Below, one piece after another: positions 1 through 8,768 of a stretch of 48,984 nucleotides of DNA. The notes beneath the pieces were generated by a model. It did not search any database. It had not been told where the DNA came from and saw nothing but the letters and a program-made list of their open reading frames with translations. The translations under genes were made by a program, and so were the position numbers. Source of the stretch: Candidatus Rifleibacteriota bacterium (lineage in GTDB: Bacteria; Muiribacteriota; Ozemobacteria; Ozemobacterales; Ozemobacteraceae); the NCBI GenBank assembly GCA_012517355.1, contig JAAYVD010000137.1, forward strand, positions 1-48,984. The letters run 5' to 3'. Every line of letters begins with the position of its first letter. Position 1 is the stretch's first letter.

Positions 1-400
1 CTGCTTGGTGAAGCCGACTTGAAACAGGAGGAAAGCATGGAAGGAAAGAAGGAAAAAAGAGGAGGAAAAGGAGAATGGGAGAAGATGGGGAAGGGGAGAG
101 TTGCTTGGTGAAGCCGACTTGAAACAGGAGGAAAGCATGGAAGGAAAGAAGGAAAAAAGAGGAGGAAAAGGAGAATGGGAGAAGATGGGGAAGGGGCGAG
201 CTGCTTGGCGAAGCCGACTTGAAACAGGAGGAAAGCATGGAAGGAAAGAAGGAAAAAAGAGGAGGAAAAGGATAATGGGAGAAGATGGGGAAGGGGCGAG
301 CTGCTTGGTGAAGCCGACTTGAAACAGGAGGAAGGCATGGAAGAAAAGAAGGAAAAGAGGGAAGGAAAGAAGGGCAAAGAAGGAGGAGGAGGAGGAGAAA
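1..400. repeat. 100-bp purine-rich tandem repeat, about 4 copies
   Basis: A unit opening with (C/T)TGCTTGGTGAAGCCGACTT begins at 1, 101, 201 and 301, a period of exactly 100 bp. Copies 1-3 are nearly identical; the fourth diverges after about 60 bp. The plus strand is almost all purine after the first 20 bp. Open frames through it are repeat artefacts rich in Lys, Glu and Gly. The array may continue left of the window. It lies downstream of the minus-strand reductase gene. Confidence 0.95.
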
Positions 401-442
401 CAGACCGTGACCGGTCGTCAGGCCGCCGGGGTGGCCGCGGTC

Positions 443-1024
443 TCAGGAATGCAGTTTCTGGGCCAACCAGAGCAGGTTCTCGGCGAACCGGTCGACGGTC
501 TGGATGCCCTCCTCGTCGGCGGTCACCTCGCCGGGGGCGCGCCCGAAGGTGACGTTCCAGTAGCTCGAGCCGGGGACGACCATGTCGTTGATCATGAACC
601 AGAACAGGAGCTGCGCGAACGTGAAGTTCTGGCCGGCACGCCGGGCCACGACGACCGGGCCGCCGATCTTCCGCGAGAACAGGTGGCCATTGGCGCGGCC
701 GACGTAGCCCGCGCGGTCGAGCAGGGCCATCAGGTTGGGGGTGGCCGACCCGAAGTAGACCGGCGAGCCCACGATGATGATGTCGGCCTCGACCATCTCG
801 TTGAAGATGGGGTGGAAAGCGTCGTCGCGAATGGCGCAGGTGCGGTTCTTCATCTGGGAGCACTTGCCGCAGGCGATGCAGGGCTTGACCAGTTCGCTGC
901 CGACAGACCGGTAGGTCACCTCGACATCGGCGGTCTGGAGATGGCCCAGGCAGCGTTTCAACAGGGTCTGGGTGTTGCCCTCGGCGCGCGGGCTGCCGCT
1001 GATGGCGATGGCTTTGATGGTCAT
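443..1024 (-). CDS. Flavodoxin-like NADPH-dependent FMN reductase family protein
   Basis: A 193-aa protein of the FMN_red / iron-sulfur flavoprotein type, probably a cytoplasmic FMN-binding redox enzyme; the substrate cannot be told. The N terminus ISGSPRAEGNT is the FMN phosphate-binding loop, CIACGKC is the cysteine cluster typical of this subfamily, and GSPVYFGSATPNLMALLDR is the second flavin-contacting loop. The ATG at 1024 is chosen over an upstream in-frame start because the flavin loop follows at once and GAGGAG precedes it. It is transcribed away from the aminotransferase, with its own promoter at 1053-1081. Whether the cysteines bind a 4Fe-4S cluster is uncertain. Confidence 0.88.
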   Translation of the reverse strand: MTIKAIAISGSPRAEGNTQTLLKRCLGHLQTADVEVTYRSVGSELVKPCIACGKCSQMKNRTCAIRDDAFHPIFNEMVEADIIIVGSPVYFGSATPNLMALLDRAGYVGRANGHLFSRKIGGPVVVARRAGQNFTFAQLLFWFMINDMVVPGSSYWNVTFGRAPGEVTADEEGIQTVDRFAENLLWLAQKLHS

Positions 1025-1052
1025 GGCATGGCTCCTCTCGGTGGATGTTCCG

Positions 1053-1081
1053 ATTGTAGAGGAAGGGGAAGCCGGGAGCAA
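1053..1081 (-). promoter_or_regulatory. Sigma70-like promoter of the FMN reductase gene
   Basis: Read on the minus strand: -35 TTGCTC (1076-1081), a 17-bp spacer and -10 TACAAT (1053-1058), ending 28 bp before the start codon. Same architecture as the other promoters marked in this window. Confidence 0.6.
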
Positions 1082-1209
1082 CAGGGATTCGGCGGGAAAA
1101 TCCGCAGATGACCCGGGCGGCGGGGCGTTGTATCATGCCAACAGTCTCCCGACGGGCGGTTTCATCGAGGAGTGGAGCGGCGGGATCGGGTGACGCGGGA
1201 GGGTGACGG

Positions 1210-2484
1210 GTGAATCGGAACGTCCTGGAAACCCCGATGCCGGGGATCTTCGAGGTGAACGCCCGGGCGGCGGCCTGCCGGCAAGCCGGAGCCGCCCTGA
1301 TCAACCTCGGGCAGGCGGTTCCCTTCTTCGGCCCCCCCGACTACGCCGTGCAGGCCTGGCGCCCCCTCCTGGAATCGACCGCCCTGCACCGCTACTCTCC
1401 CGACCCCGGGCTGCCGGGGCTGCGCAACGCCTGGGCCTCCCTCCTGGGAACCCTGGACGGCCGGCCGGTCGACTCCGAGCGCGAAATGCTGATCACCGCC
1501 GGTGCCAACGGCGCCTACCTGACCGCCGTGCTGGCCCTGCTCGACCCCGGCGACCGAATGGGCCTGCTCACCCCCTTCTATTTCAACCATGCCATGGCCG
1601 TCCGCATGGCCGGCGGCGAGGTCGTGGAGATTCCGGTCCGGCCCGCCGACGGCTACCAGCCTGACCCCGACGAGGTCCTGCGCATCGCGGTGGACCAGGG
1701 ACTGAAGGCGGTGACCCTGGTCAATCCCAACAACCCGACCGGCGCCACCTGGGCTCCCGAGCGGGTGTGGGCCATGGCCAAGGGGCTGACCGACCGCGGC
1801 ATCCTGGTGGTCAGCGACGAGACCTACCGGTTCTTCCCCGACCCCCATGTCGAGTTCCAGGCCGCCGGCAGCGTGGAGGAGCATCCCGACCGGATCATCA
1901 CCATCGGCAGCTTTTCCAAGACGTTCGGTATCACGGGCTGGCGGGTGGGCTACCTGACCGCCGCCGCCCCGCTGATCGCGCAGATGGTCAAGGTGCACGA
2001 CACCATGGTCATCTGCGCCCCCACGCCCGGCCAGCGCCTCGTGCAGGCCTGCCTGGAAGGCCCGTGGGAGGCCTGGCTGGCCGACCGGCGCGCCGACCTC
2101 GACTGGCGGATGGGCATGGTGCGGAAGGCCGGGCCCATGCTGGGGACCTGGCGGGTCGGCGTGGTCGGCCGCTTCTTCGCCTGGCTGGACGGCCCCGGCC
2201 CAAAGGACGACCTCGACGCCGAGCGGGCCTTGCTCGCCGCCGGGGCCTCGAGGGCGGCCGGCGGCCCGGCGGGGTCCCCCACCCCGGGCTCCGTGGCCGG
2301 CCCCCCGGCAACCCTGGCGCGGGCCATGGTCAACCGTCTGATGGACGGGCAGGGCCTGGTGATGATCCCCGGCGACATCTTCGGCCGGGGCTGGGACCGC
2401 TCGCTGCGGCTGTCCCTGGGCGGAACCAGCGGCGAGGACCTGGCGGAAGGCCTGCAGCGCCTGCAGCTGGGGCTGTCGGGGTAG
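1210..2484 (+). CDS. Pyridoxal phosphate-dependent aminotransferase, class I/II
   Basis: A 424-aa fold-type I aminotransferase that would move an amino group between an amino acid and a 2-oxo acid in the cytoplasm; substrate unknown. NPNNPTG (residues 172-178) and the Schiff-base lysine K237 in SFSKTFGITGWRVGY are intact. The start is GTG with GGGAGGG six bases upstream. Near residues 345-375 there is a Pro/Ala/Gly-rich insert (GGPAGSPTPGSVAGPP) not expected in the C-terminal small domain. The cyclase gene follows after only 25 bp, so the two may be cotranscribed, although no functional link is obvious. Confidence 0.92.
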   Translation: MNRNVLETPMPGIFEVNARAAACRQAGAALINLGQAVPFFGPPDYAVQAWRPLLESTALHRYSPDPGLPGLRNAWASLLGTLDGRPVDSEREMLITAGANGAYLTAVLALLDPGDRMGLLTPFYFNHAMAVRMAGGEVVEIPVRPADGYQPDPDEVLRIAVDQGLKAVTLVNPNNPTGATWAPERVWAMAKGLTDRGILVVSDETYRFFPDPHVEFQAAGSVEEHPDRIITIGSFSKTFGITGWRVGYLTAAAPLIAQMVKVHDTMVICAPTPGQRLVQACLEGPWEAWLADRRADLDWRMGMVRKAGPMLGTWRVGVVGRFFAWLDGPGPKDDLDAERALLAAGASRAAGGPAGSPTPGSVAGPPATLARAMVNRLMDGQGLVMIPGDIFGRGWDRSLRLSLGGTSGEDLAEGLQRLQLGLSG

Positions 2485-2509
2485 CCCCCCCTCCTCTCCC
2501 GGGACGACG

Positions 2510-5506
2510 ATGGGAACGCGCTGGCAGGGGATCTTCCTGTTCCTGCTGCCCTTCTGCCTGACCGCGGCCCTGCTGGCCGTGACCCTGACCGCCCGCCCCT
2601 GGCGGGAATCCCTGCGCCAGGAGCGGGTGCGGGAGCAGTGGCTGACCCACGCCCGGGGGGCGCTGTCCCATCTGGCGGCCGGCCACTCCCTCGAGGGGCG
2701 TTTCGAACTGCTGGCCTTCGCCATGAACGAGCGATGGCGGGAGGAACTGGCGCGCCGGACCCCGCCCCCCCCGCTGCCTGCCACCGGCGTCCGCCCGGCC
2801 GTCCCGGGAGGGACCCGGGAACGTGAGTTGGAAACCCGCCTGCGCAACACCTTCCGGCGGGTGTTCACCCCCCGGTTCCGGCCCCCGGGCAGTTCCATTC
2901 TCGGGTTCGTCCAGGAAGCCGACGGCCAGGTCCGCTTCCTGCCGGGGGCGGTGGTGGGGTCCCCGCCCGGGGCCGGCCGCGCGCGCATCATGGCCGGGTT
3001 GCTCGAAGGCTTCCTGGCCCACGATGCGGGAAAGACGCTGCCCGCGGCGCGTGAGGAATCCCTGAAGGCCCGCTGCCGAGGCGTGTTCGGCACCCATATC
3101 TCGCCCCGGTTCATGGGCACCGAGCGGCGCGGCCGGCTGACCCCGGTCGTGATGAACAGGAAGCGCGGGTATGTCCAGTGGAACCTGCTTCCCGGGCGCT
3201 CCCGCCGCCGGGCCGGGTATCTCGCCCTCTTCCCGGCCACCCTGCCGTGGCACGTCCGGGCCCGCGCCTCCTGCCTCGAGCTGGTGGCGCGCGAAAGCCG
3301 CGGGGCCATGGTTCCCCTGCTGGTGCCCATCCACTCCGCCCTGCCGCCGCGGCGGGCCCTGGTCCACCCGGCCGCCCGCCGGATCCCGGGCCTGCGCCGG
3401 CTGTTGGCCGAGGTGGTGCGCCGTCCCGACCGCGAAGCCGTCTTCCCCCACGGCCAGGTCTTGACCACCCCGGACTTCTGGGCGCTCCGCGGGTTCGTGT
3501 CCCACGACATCCCTTACGAGGGCTGGATCGTCTCCCGGCCGCCCTTCCGCCCCACCGGCCGGGACCTGCCCGCCGGCCTGGCCTGGGGCTTCTTCCTGGC
3601 GGCGTGGGGCGTGGTGGCGCTGGCGGCGGGATGGCGGGGGGCTTTCCCCGCCCTGTCGATCCGGGTGACCTTTCCGCTCCTGTTCTTCCTGCTGGCCGCG
3701 ATCCCGCTGGCCATCATGTTCCAGCTCGGGTCCTACCAGATCGATTCCTGGCGGATGCGGACCATCCAGGAAATGGGGCGCGCCACCCTCGACGAGATCG
3801 GGCAGGTGAACAACGAGATGTCGGACGTGGTGTTCGGCTTCTCCCTGTGCGGGCAAGCCCTGATGAACGGGTCCTGGCCCGCCCGCCTCGCCTCGTCCGA
3901 TCCCGTGGTGGAGGCGGCCGCCGCCAGTGAAGCGCTCCGGTTCTTCCGCGAGAAGACGCCCTACGGCCTCGACATGATCCTGGTCTTCAAGCCCGGAACC
4001 CCTGCCCACGGGTATCTCCGCGATCCCGCCCTGCACCAGTCCATGCAGGCCGGCCTGGACCTGTTCGCCCCCATGGCCCGGGCGGTCATCGCCAGGAGCG
4101 AACTGGACCGGTCGGAGGAGGAGATCTTTCCTTTGACCGAGCGCCAGAAAGGGTTCCAGCGGGCGTTCAAGGAAGGGGCCTCGGTGTTGTCGGCCGGCCT
4201 GAAGGGAACGACCGAAGCCGGTCAGATCGTGCAGGTCACCGGCAGTCACCGCTTTCTGAGCTTCTCCCAGACGATCCAGGAGAAGGGGCGGGAACGCGTC
4301 TTCTTCTTCCTGCTCGTGCGGGCCGATCACGCCTTCGCCCGGCACCTGACCACCCGCATCGCCCAGCGGAACCTCGACGGGCGCGACCACCAGTATGCCC
4401 TGGCCTGGCGGCACGGCGGCGCGGCCCAGGAACTCACCCCCCCACCCGGGGCCCCCCTCTGGAGGACCCGGCGGGGCCTCGGTCTCCGCCGGATCATCAG
4501 CCGGTCGGCCATGCTCTCCTCCCCGCTCGTCTGGGAATCCTCTTCCCACCTGCGGGTGGCCCGGCACTGCCCGAAGCTCGGGGATTTCCTGATCGGGGTC
4601 GATCTCGACCTGGGGCCGGTGCAGGCGGCCACCCTGCTGCAGCGCCGGGCCCTGACGGGAGGGATCCTGCTGCTGCTGGTGATCGCCCTGATCATGGGCC
4701 ATTTCACGGCCCGCTTCCTGATCCTGCCGGTGGTTGCAGTCGAGGTCGGGATGCGCGAACTGGTGCACGAGCGGTTCCCGCCGCCGCTGGCCCTCGACCG
4801 CCAGGACGAACTGGGAGAGATGACCCACGCCTTCGATGCCATGGTGCAAGGTCTGAAAGAGCGGGTCAAGCTGGGACGCTTCGTCTCGGGGACCCTCGAG
4901 CACAGCCTCGAGGGGGCGGCCGACACGGCCGCCCTGCACCAGGAGGGGACGGTGTTGCCCGCGGTGGTGCTGGCTTCCGACCTGCGGTCGTTCACCACGC
5001 TGTCCGAGCGGTTTCCCCCCGGCGAGGTGGTCGAGATGCTCAACCAGCACCTCGAGACCATGTCCGCCGCGATCCGGGCGCGGGGGGGCCAGATCGACAA
5101 GTTCATCGGCGATGCCATCATCGCCGTGTTCCGGGGGCCGGCGGCGGCCGCCGCCGCCGTCGATGCGGCCCTTGCCATGCGGGCCAGCCACGACCGTCTC
5201 CAGGCCGAGCGCCTGGCCGCCGGCCGGTTCCCCTACGAGATGGGGGTGGGCATCGATGCCGGGGAGGTCTTTCTGGGCACCATCGCCACCCGCGACCGGG
5301 CCGAGTTCACCGTCCTCGGGCCGCCACGCGAGCGGGCCGAGAACCTGGAGGCCGCCTCCAAGAAGGGGCGGGCGACGAGGGTCATGGTGTCCGACGCGGT
5401 CCGCGACGAAGTGGCCGGCCGGTTCGCCTTCATCCCGCACCGGCCCGACGTCCACGAACTCGCCGGGCCGGTCGCGCCCCCGGCCGCCCCGGAGGCCGCG
5501 CCATGA
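2510..5506 (+). CDS. Membrane class III nucleotide cyclase, metal-binding (C1-like) subunit
   Basis: A 998-aa membrane protein. Predicted order: TM1 (about 5-28), an extracytoplasmic region of about 320 aa, TM2 and TM3 (about 354-374 and 386-406), a second extracytoplasmic region of about 300 aa, TM4 (about 717-742), a HAMP-like linker, and a class III cyclase domain (about 815-985). The catalytic domain keeps both metal aspartates, D824 in SDLRSFT and D868 in KFIGDA, plus K864. Its transition-state pair is lost: where VIGDxVNLAAR is usual it reads VLGPPRERAEN, giving E941 for Asn and N945 for Arg. Alone it should be inactive or weak. It overlaps the next cyclase gene by 4 nt (ATGA), and I infer that the two form a heterodimer. 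The sensory regions were not recognised. Confidence 0.88.
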   Translation: MGTRWQGIFLFLLPFCLTAALLAVTLTARPWRESLRQERVREQWLTHARGALSHLAAGHSLEGRFELLAFAMNERWREELARRTPPPPLPATGVRPAVPGGTRERELETRLRNTFRRVFTPRFRPPGSSILGFVQEADGQVRFLPGAVVGSPPGAGRARIMAGLLEGFLAHDAGKTLPAAREESLKARCRGVFGTHISPRFMGTERRGRLTPVVMNRKRGYVQWNLLPGRSRRRAGYLALFPATLPWHVRARASCLELVARESRGAMVPLLVPIHSALPPRRALVHPAARRIPGLRRLLAEVVRRPDREAVFPHGQVLTTPDFWALRGFVSHDIPYEGWIVSRPPFRPTGRDLPAGLAWGFFLAAWGVVALAAGWRGAFPALSIRVTFPLLFFLLAAIPLAIMFQLGSYQIDSWRMRTIQEMGRATLDEIGQVNNEMSDVVFGFSLCGQALMNGSWPARLASSDPVVEAAAASEALRFFREKTPYGLDMILVFKPGTPAHGYLRDPALHQSMQAGLDLFAPMARAVIARSELDRSEEEIFPLTERQKGFQRAFKEGASVLSAGLKGTTEAGQIVQVTGSHRFLSFSQTIQEKGRERVFFFLLVRADHAFARHLTTRIAQRNLDGRDHQYALAWRHGGAAQELTPPPGAPLWRTRRGLGLRRIISRSAMLSSPLVWESSSHLRVARHCPKLGDFLIGVDLDLGPVQAATLLQRRALTGGILLLLVIALIMGHFTARFLILPVVAVEVGMRELVHERFPPPLALDRQDELGEMTHAFDAMVQGLKERVKLGRFVSGTLEHSLEGAADTAALHQEGTVLPAVVLASDLRSFTTLSERFPPGEVVEMLNQHLETMSAAIRARGGQIDKFIGDAIIAVFRGPAAAAAAVDAALAMRASHDRLQAERLAAGRFPYEMGVGIDAGEVFLGTIATRDRAEFTVLGPPRERAENLEAASKKGRATRVMVSDAVRDEVAGRFAFIPHRPDVHELAGPVAPPAAPEAAP

Positions 5507-8445
5507 ACGGCGGGATCGGCAAGGCGGTGCTGCTGGCGCTGGTGCTGGCCCTTCCCCTGGCCGTCTTCGAGATGGCCAGGCGGGAAGGGGCCCGGCTGGA
5601 GGGGGAGGACCTCTTCGCCGAGCAGGAGCGCCAGATGGTCTTCCTGCTGGACCGCACCCGGTCCTTCGCCTACGAGGAGTTCCAGCTCGCCGAGGTGCTG
5701 GCCCGCTTCACGCGGCCCCTGCCGGCCACCTCGACGGCGCGGGCCGAGGAGCTGCTGCGTCGCCGCGAGGAGACCCTCCTGCGGCCCCTGCTGCCGCCGC
5801 ACGACCTGGTCGTGTTCCGGGCCGGGCACCCCTGGTTCGTCCGGGTGCTGAGCCGGGACGCCGGACTCGGCCTGGACCGCGTCGTCGAGGCGTTCTGGAG
5901 AGTGCTGTCCTGGCGGTTCTACGGTTCGGCCGTCCCCACGACCCCGGCCGATGACGCGGCCTTCGCCAAGGCCCTCCGCGAAAAGCTCGGCCTGGCCTGC
6001 CTGGTGGAATGGCAGCGGCGGCAGGAAAGTGCCCTGAGCGTGCTGCGCGCCCTGGAAGGGCCGCGAATCCTTTTCTGGGACAGGATCTTCTGCCGGTCCG
6101 ACCTGAGCCACGCCCCCTTCGGGGTCATCGCCCTCCTCGACAAGGCCTCGCTCGATCCCGCCTTTCCCTTCCGCACCCAGGTCAGGACCTGGAACTGGCC
6201 GGAATACGGGCTGGTCTTCCTGGCCGGCGACGGCAGGCCGCCTCTGGCCTCGGCGTGGTTTCGCCGCCATCCACAGATCCTGGCCCGGCTGGTGGCGCAT
6301 CCTCCGAGGCGGAACGGCCGGGCAAGCGCCGAACGGCTGGACGACTACCTGGTCACGGCGGGGCCCGAGGCGGGGCCGGGTTACCGGCCGGTCGTGGTCT
6401 CTTCCCTGGCCGACCTGCGGCGGGGCGAGGCCAGGAGCGACCAGGCGGTCTTCTTCCTGCTCCTCGGCCTGGCCCTGGTGGCATTCCAGGTGGGGGTGGA
6501 GCGGTTCGTGTTCGGCCGGCGGGTGCGGATCGGGGTGGGGCCGCTGCTGGTGGGCACCTTCGTGGTGGCCACCCTGTTGCCGCTGACCAGCGCCCGCTTC
6601 CTCCTCGAACGGTTCCTGACCGAAACGACGCGCCGCGAGGAACACCTGCTGGCGGGCAACCTGTCGGCGGACCTGCAACGGCTCGACGAGGGCAGCCGTC
6701 TCGAGCAGGCCTCGTTCACCGCGTGGCTGCGCGGGTTTCCGACCCTGCCCCAGGTCCAGCAGGAGATCCTGGCCGCCCGCCGGGCCGCCCCGACGCTCGC
6801 CTCCTTCTCCATCTGGCTCACCGAGCGCGTCAACCGGGCGATGCCCGGCGGCGTCTCCTGGGGCATGGTCGTCGACACGACGGGAACCGCCGCCGCGGTC
6901 AACCCGGCCCGCGAGAAGATGCCGCTGACCCTGTGGAAGCCCAACCTCCTGACGCGGGTCATGTCGCGGCTGAGCTACGAGCACCTCCGACGCCTGGATC
7001 CCCGGCTGCCCCCCCCGCCGTGGGAGAGCCCGCGGAAGGCCAGGGCCGGCCCCGACCGCGACAGCCTGGAGGCGGAACTGTTCCTCGACAACCTGAACGA
7101 CCTGCTCGGGCCCAGCGCCTATGCCATCCTGGTCTTTGCGCCACAACGGACCTTTTTCTACCGGTCGCTGGGCGAGGTGAGCGGCCAGATGGGCACCACC
7201 CTGGCGTTGGAGGGCCGCCCCGCCTGGTTCCTCCGCTGGTTCTGGCGCGACCTCTTCCAGAACGAGATCTACCTGGGCCGGGTCCTGCCGCGGTCCCTCG
7301 GCCGGATCGACGGCGCCAACCTCACCTGGTCGGGGCTGGGGTTCCGCGATGCCAAGCGCGGCTTCCCCTTCCCGCGGCTGGCGATGGAAGCCCGCTTTCC
7401 GCGCCTGTACCGCCAGATCCAGGAGGCCTTCCGTTACAGCCATTCCCTGCGCCTGAAGGACCTGCAGGCTCCCGGCCGGCCGCTGGTCGAGATCAGCGCC
7501 GCCGAATACTACGTCGGCATGCTGGTCGGCCAGCGGTCGACCGGGCCCCTCGAGGAGCGGGCCCGGCTCCGGCGGTCGGCGGCCTACGCCGGCCTGGCCG
7601 CCGGCGTGGTGGTGGCGGCCCTGCTGGCCTGGCTCGGCGCCGCCTATTTCCTGGGGCCGCTCTCGGAACTGATCCGCGGGGTGCAGGCCATCCGGACGGG
7701 CCGGTTCGACGCCCGGCTCGACGACGGCCGGGGGGACGAGTTCGGTTCCCTGGCGCGGGTGTTCAACCGGCTGGCCCGCGGCCTGCAGGAGGGGAAGGTG
7801 CTGGAGCGGTTCGTCTCTTCGTCGGTGCGCGAGGCGGTCCGGCGCGGCAGTTCGGCGGTGGTCGACAAGACCGCCGAGACGTGCGTCGCCACCGTCGTCT
7901 TCTCGGCCCTCCACGGGTTCGCGGAATGGGCCCGCGGCCGGCCCGGGTCCGAGGTGGCCGGGAGGCTGCGCGAGCATCTCGAGGCCTGCCGGGCGGCGGT
8001 GGCGCGGTCCGGCGGCGAGATCGACAAGATGATCGGCGACAAGGTGATGATGGTCTTCCGGCACGCCGGGTTCGCCGACGACCGGGCGGCGGTGACGGCG
8101 GCGGTGGCGGTGGCGCGGGCGATCCGGGCCGACCTGGCCGCCGGGTCGGGGGCCGCCCCGGTCATCGGCCTGACCACGGGCACCGTCATCTCGGGAATCC
8201 TCGGCGCCGCCGAGGTGCGGCTCGACCACACCGTCATCGGCGACCCGGTCAACCTCGCCGCCCGGCTCTGCACGCTGGCCCACACGACGGCGGGAACGCG
8301 CACCGTGATTTCGGGCGGGAGCCTGCGGTTCCTCGACCCGGCCGCGGTTCCCGTCGAGCCGCTTCCCTTCAGGCACGTGAAGGGAAAGACCCAGCAGATC
8401 ACCGCCTTCCTGCTGCTGGAAGGCGGGGAGGAAGGACGAGAGTGA
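5503..8445 (+). CDS. Membrane class III nucleotide cyclase, transition-state (C2-like) subunit
   Basis: A 980-aa paralogue with the same plan: TM1 (about 5-23), extracytoplasmic region, TM2 and TM3 (about 314-334 and 345-366), a second extracytoplasmic region, TM4 (about 692-720), HAMP-like linker and cyclase domain (about 793-955). Here the first metal aspartate is replaced by A802 (FSALHGF for FADIRGF), while D846 in KMIGDK and K842 remain. The other half-site is canonical: T910, N917 and R921 in TVIGDPVNLAAR. The spacing A802-D846 (44 residues) equals D824-D868 in the upstream protein, so the alignment is secure. Its losses are the mirror image of its neighbour's. ATP versus GTP preference cannot be settled; Lys with Thr in the purine pocket resembles some bacterial adenylate cyclases. 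Confidence 0.88.
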   Translation: MNGGIGKAVLLALVLALPLAVFEMARREGARLEGEDLFAEQERQMVFLLDRTRSFAYEEFQLAEVLARFTRPLPATSTARAEELLRRREETLLRPLLPPHDLVVFRAGHPWFVRVLSRDAGLGLDRVVEAFWRVLSWRFYGSAVPTTPADDAAFAKALREKLGLACLVEWQRRQESALSVLRALEGPRILFWDRIFCRSDLSHAPFGVIALLDKASLDPAFPFRTQVRTWNWPEYGLVFLAGDGRPPLASAWFRRHPQILARLVAHPPRRNGRASAERLDDYLVTAGPEAGPGYRPVVVSSLADLRRGEARSDQAVFFLLLGLALVAFQVGVERFVFGRRVRIGVGPLLVGTFVVATLLPLTSARFLLERFLTETTRREEHLLAGNLSADLQRLDEGSRLEQASFTAWLRGFPTLPQVQQEILAARRAAPTLASFSIWLTERVNRAMPGGVSWGMVVDTTGTAAAVNPAREKMPLTLWKPNLLTRVMSRLSYEHLRRLDPRLPPPPWESPRKARAGPDRDSLEAELFLDNLNDLLGPSAYAILVFAPQRTFFYRSLGEVSGQMGTTLALEGRPAWFLRWFWRDLFQNEIYLGRVLPRSLGRIDGANLTWSGLGFRDAKRGFPFPRLAMEARFPRLYRQIQEAFRYSHSLRLKDLQAPGRPLVEISAAEYYVGMLVGQRSTGPLEERARLRRSAAYAGLAAGVVVAALLAWLGAAYFLGPLSELIRGVQAIRTGRFDARLDDGRGDEFGSLARVFNRLARGLQEGKVLERFVSSSVREAVRRGSSAVVDKTAETCVATVVFSALHGFAEWARGRPGSEVAGRLREHLEACRAAVARSGGEIDKMIGDKVMMVFRHAGFADDRAAVTAAVAVARAIRADLAAGSGAAPVIGLTTGTVISGILGAAEVRLDHTVIGDPVNLAARLCTLAHTTAGTRTVISGGSLRFLDPAAVPVEPLPFRHVKGKTQQITAFLLLEGGEEGRE

Positions 8446-8768
8446 TGTTCACCGAGGAGATGCTTCCGGTCCTGCTGTTCGCCTGCTGGATTCCCGCCAT
8501 CGTGGTGCACCTGAGGAACCTCGCGACGTCCGCGGGAGGCCCGCCTCAGGGATACCTCCGGGAGCGGGTGTGGCATGTGGTCCGGGTCACCGTGATGGCT
8601 GGGCTGCTCATCCTGGTGGCGGCCTTCTTCGACCAGGTGGTCGGCCTGGGAAGCGAGATGGGTCTGGTGGTGGGAAACGCCGTCCTGGCCCTGGGAGTGG
8701 CAGTCTGGCTGGCCTGGCGCGGCAGCGGCTCAGGGGGCGTCGGGGTCGGCCCCACTGGTCCTGCCTGA
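8445..8768 (+). CDS. Small membrane protein of the cyclase operon
   Basis: A 107-aa protein with three hydrophobic segments: about 6-24, about 45-66 and about 73-93. Its ATG shares a base with the stop of the second cyclase (TGATG), so translation is probably coupled. No family recognised. Tight coupling to two four-TM cyclases makes an accessory or membrane-partner role plausible, but this is inference. Its last 39 bp overlap the convergent gene on the other strand. Confidence 0.7.
   Translation: MFTEEMLPVLLFACWIPAIVVHLRNLATSAGGPPQGYLRERVWHVVRVTVMAGLLILVAAFFDQVVGLGSEMGLVVGNAVLALGVAVWLAWRGSGSGGVGVGPTGPA

Noticed and set aside
1-400. Possible CRISPR array
   Set aside because: The whole 100-bp unit repeats; there are no short conserved repeats with unique spacers. 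The same holds for the 87-bp array.
101-552. Open frames within the 100-bp repeat array
   Set aside because: They arise from the periodic purine tract, encode only Lys/Glu/Gly repeats, and have no independent support.
2510-5506. Reading the first cyclase as a simple pseudoenzyme
   Set aside because: Both metal aspartates and the lysine are kept at normal spacing, and the neighbouring paralogue has exactly the residues it lacks, so a division of labour explains the pattern better.
5233-8376. Very long minus-strand frame opposite the second cyclase (and similar frames elsewhere, such as 2330-5455 and 47123-48826)
   Set aside because: High GC removes stops from antisense frames. Their translations are low-complexity and lack motifs, while the plus-strand frames carry clear domains.
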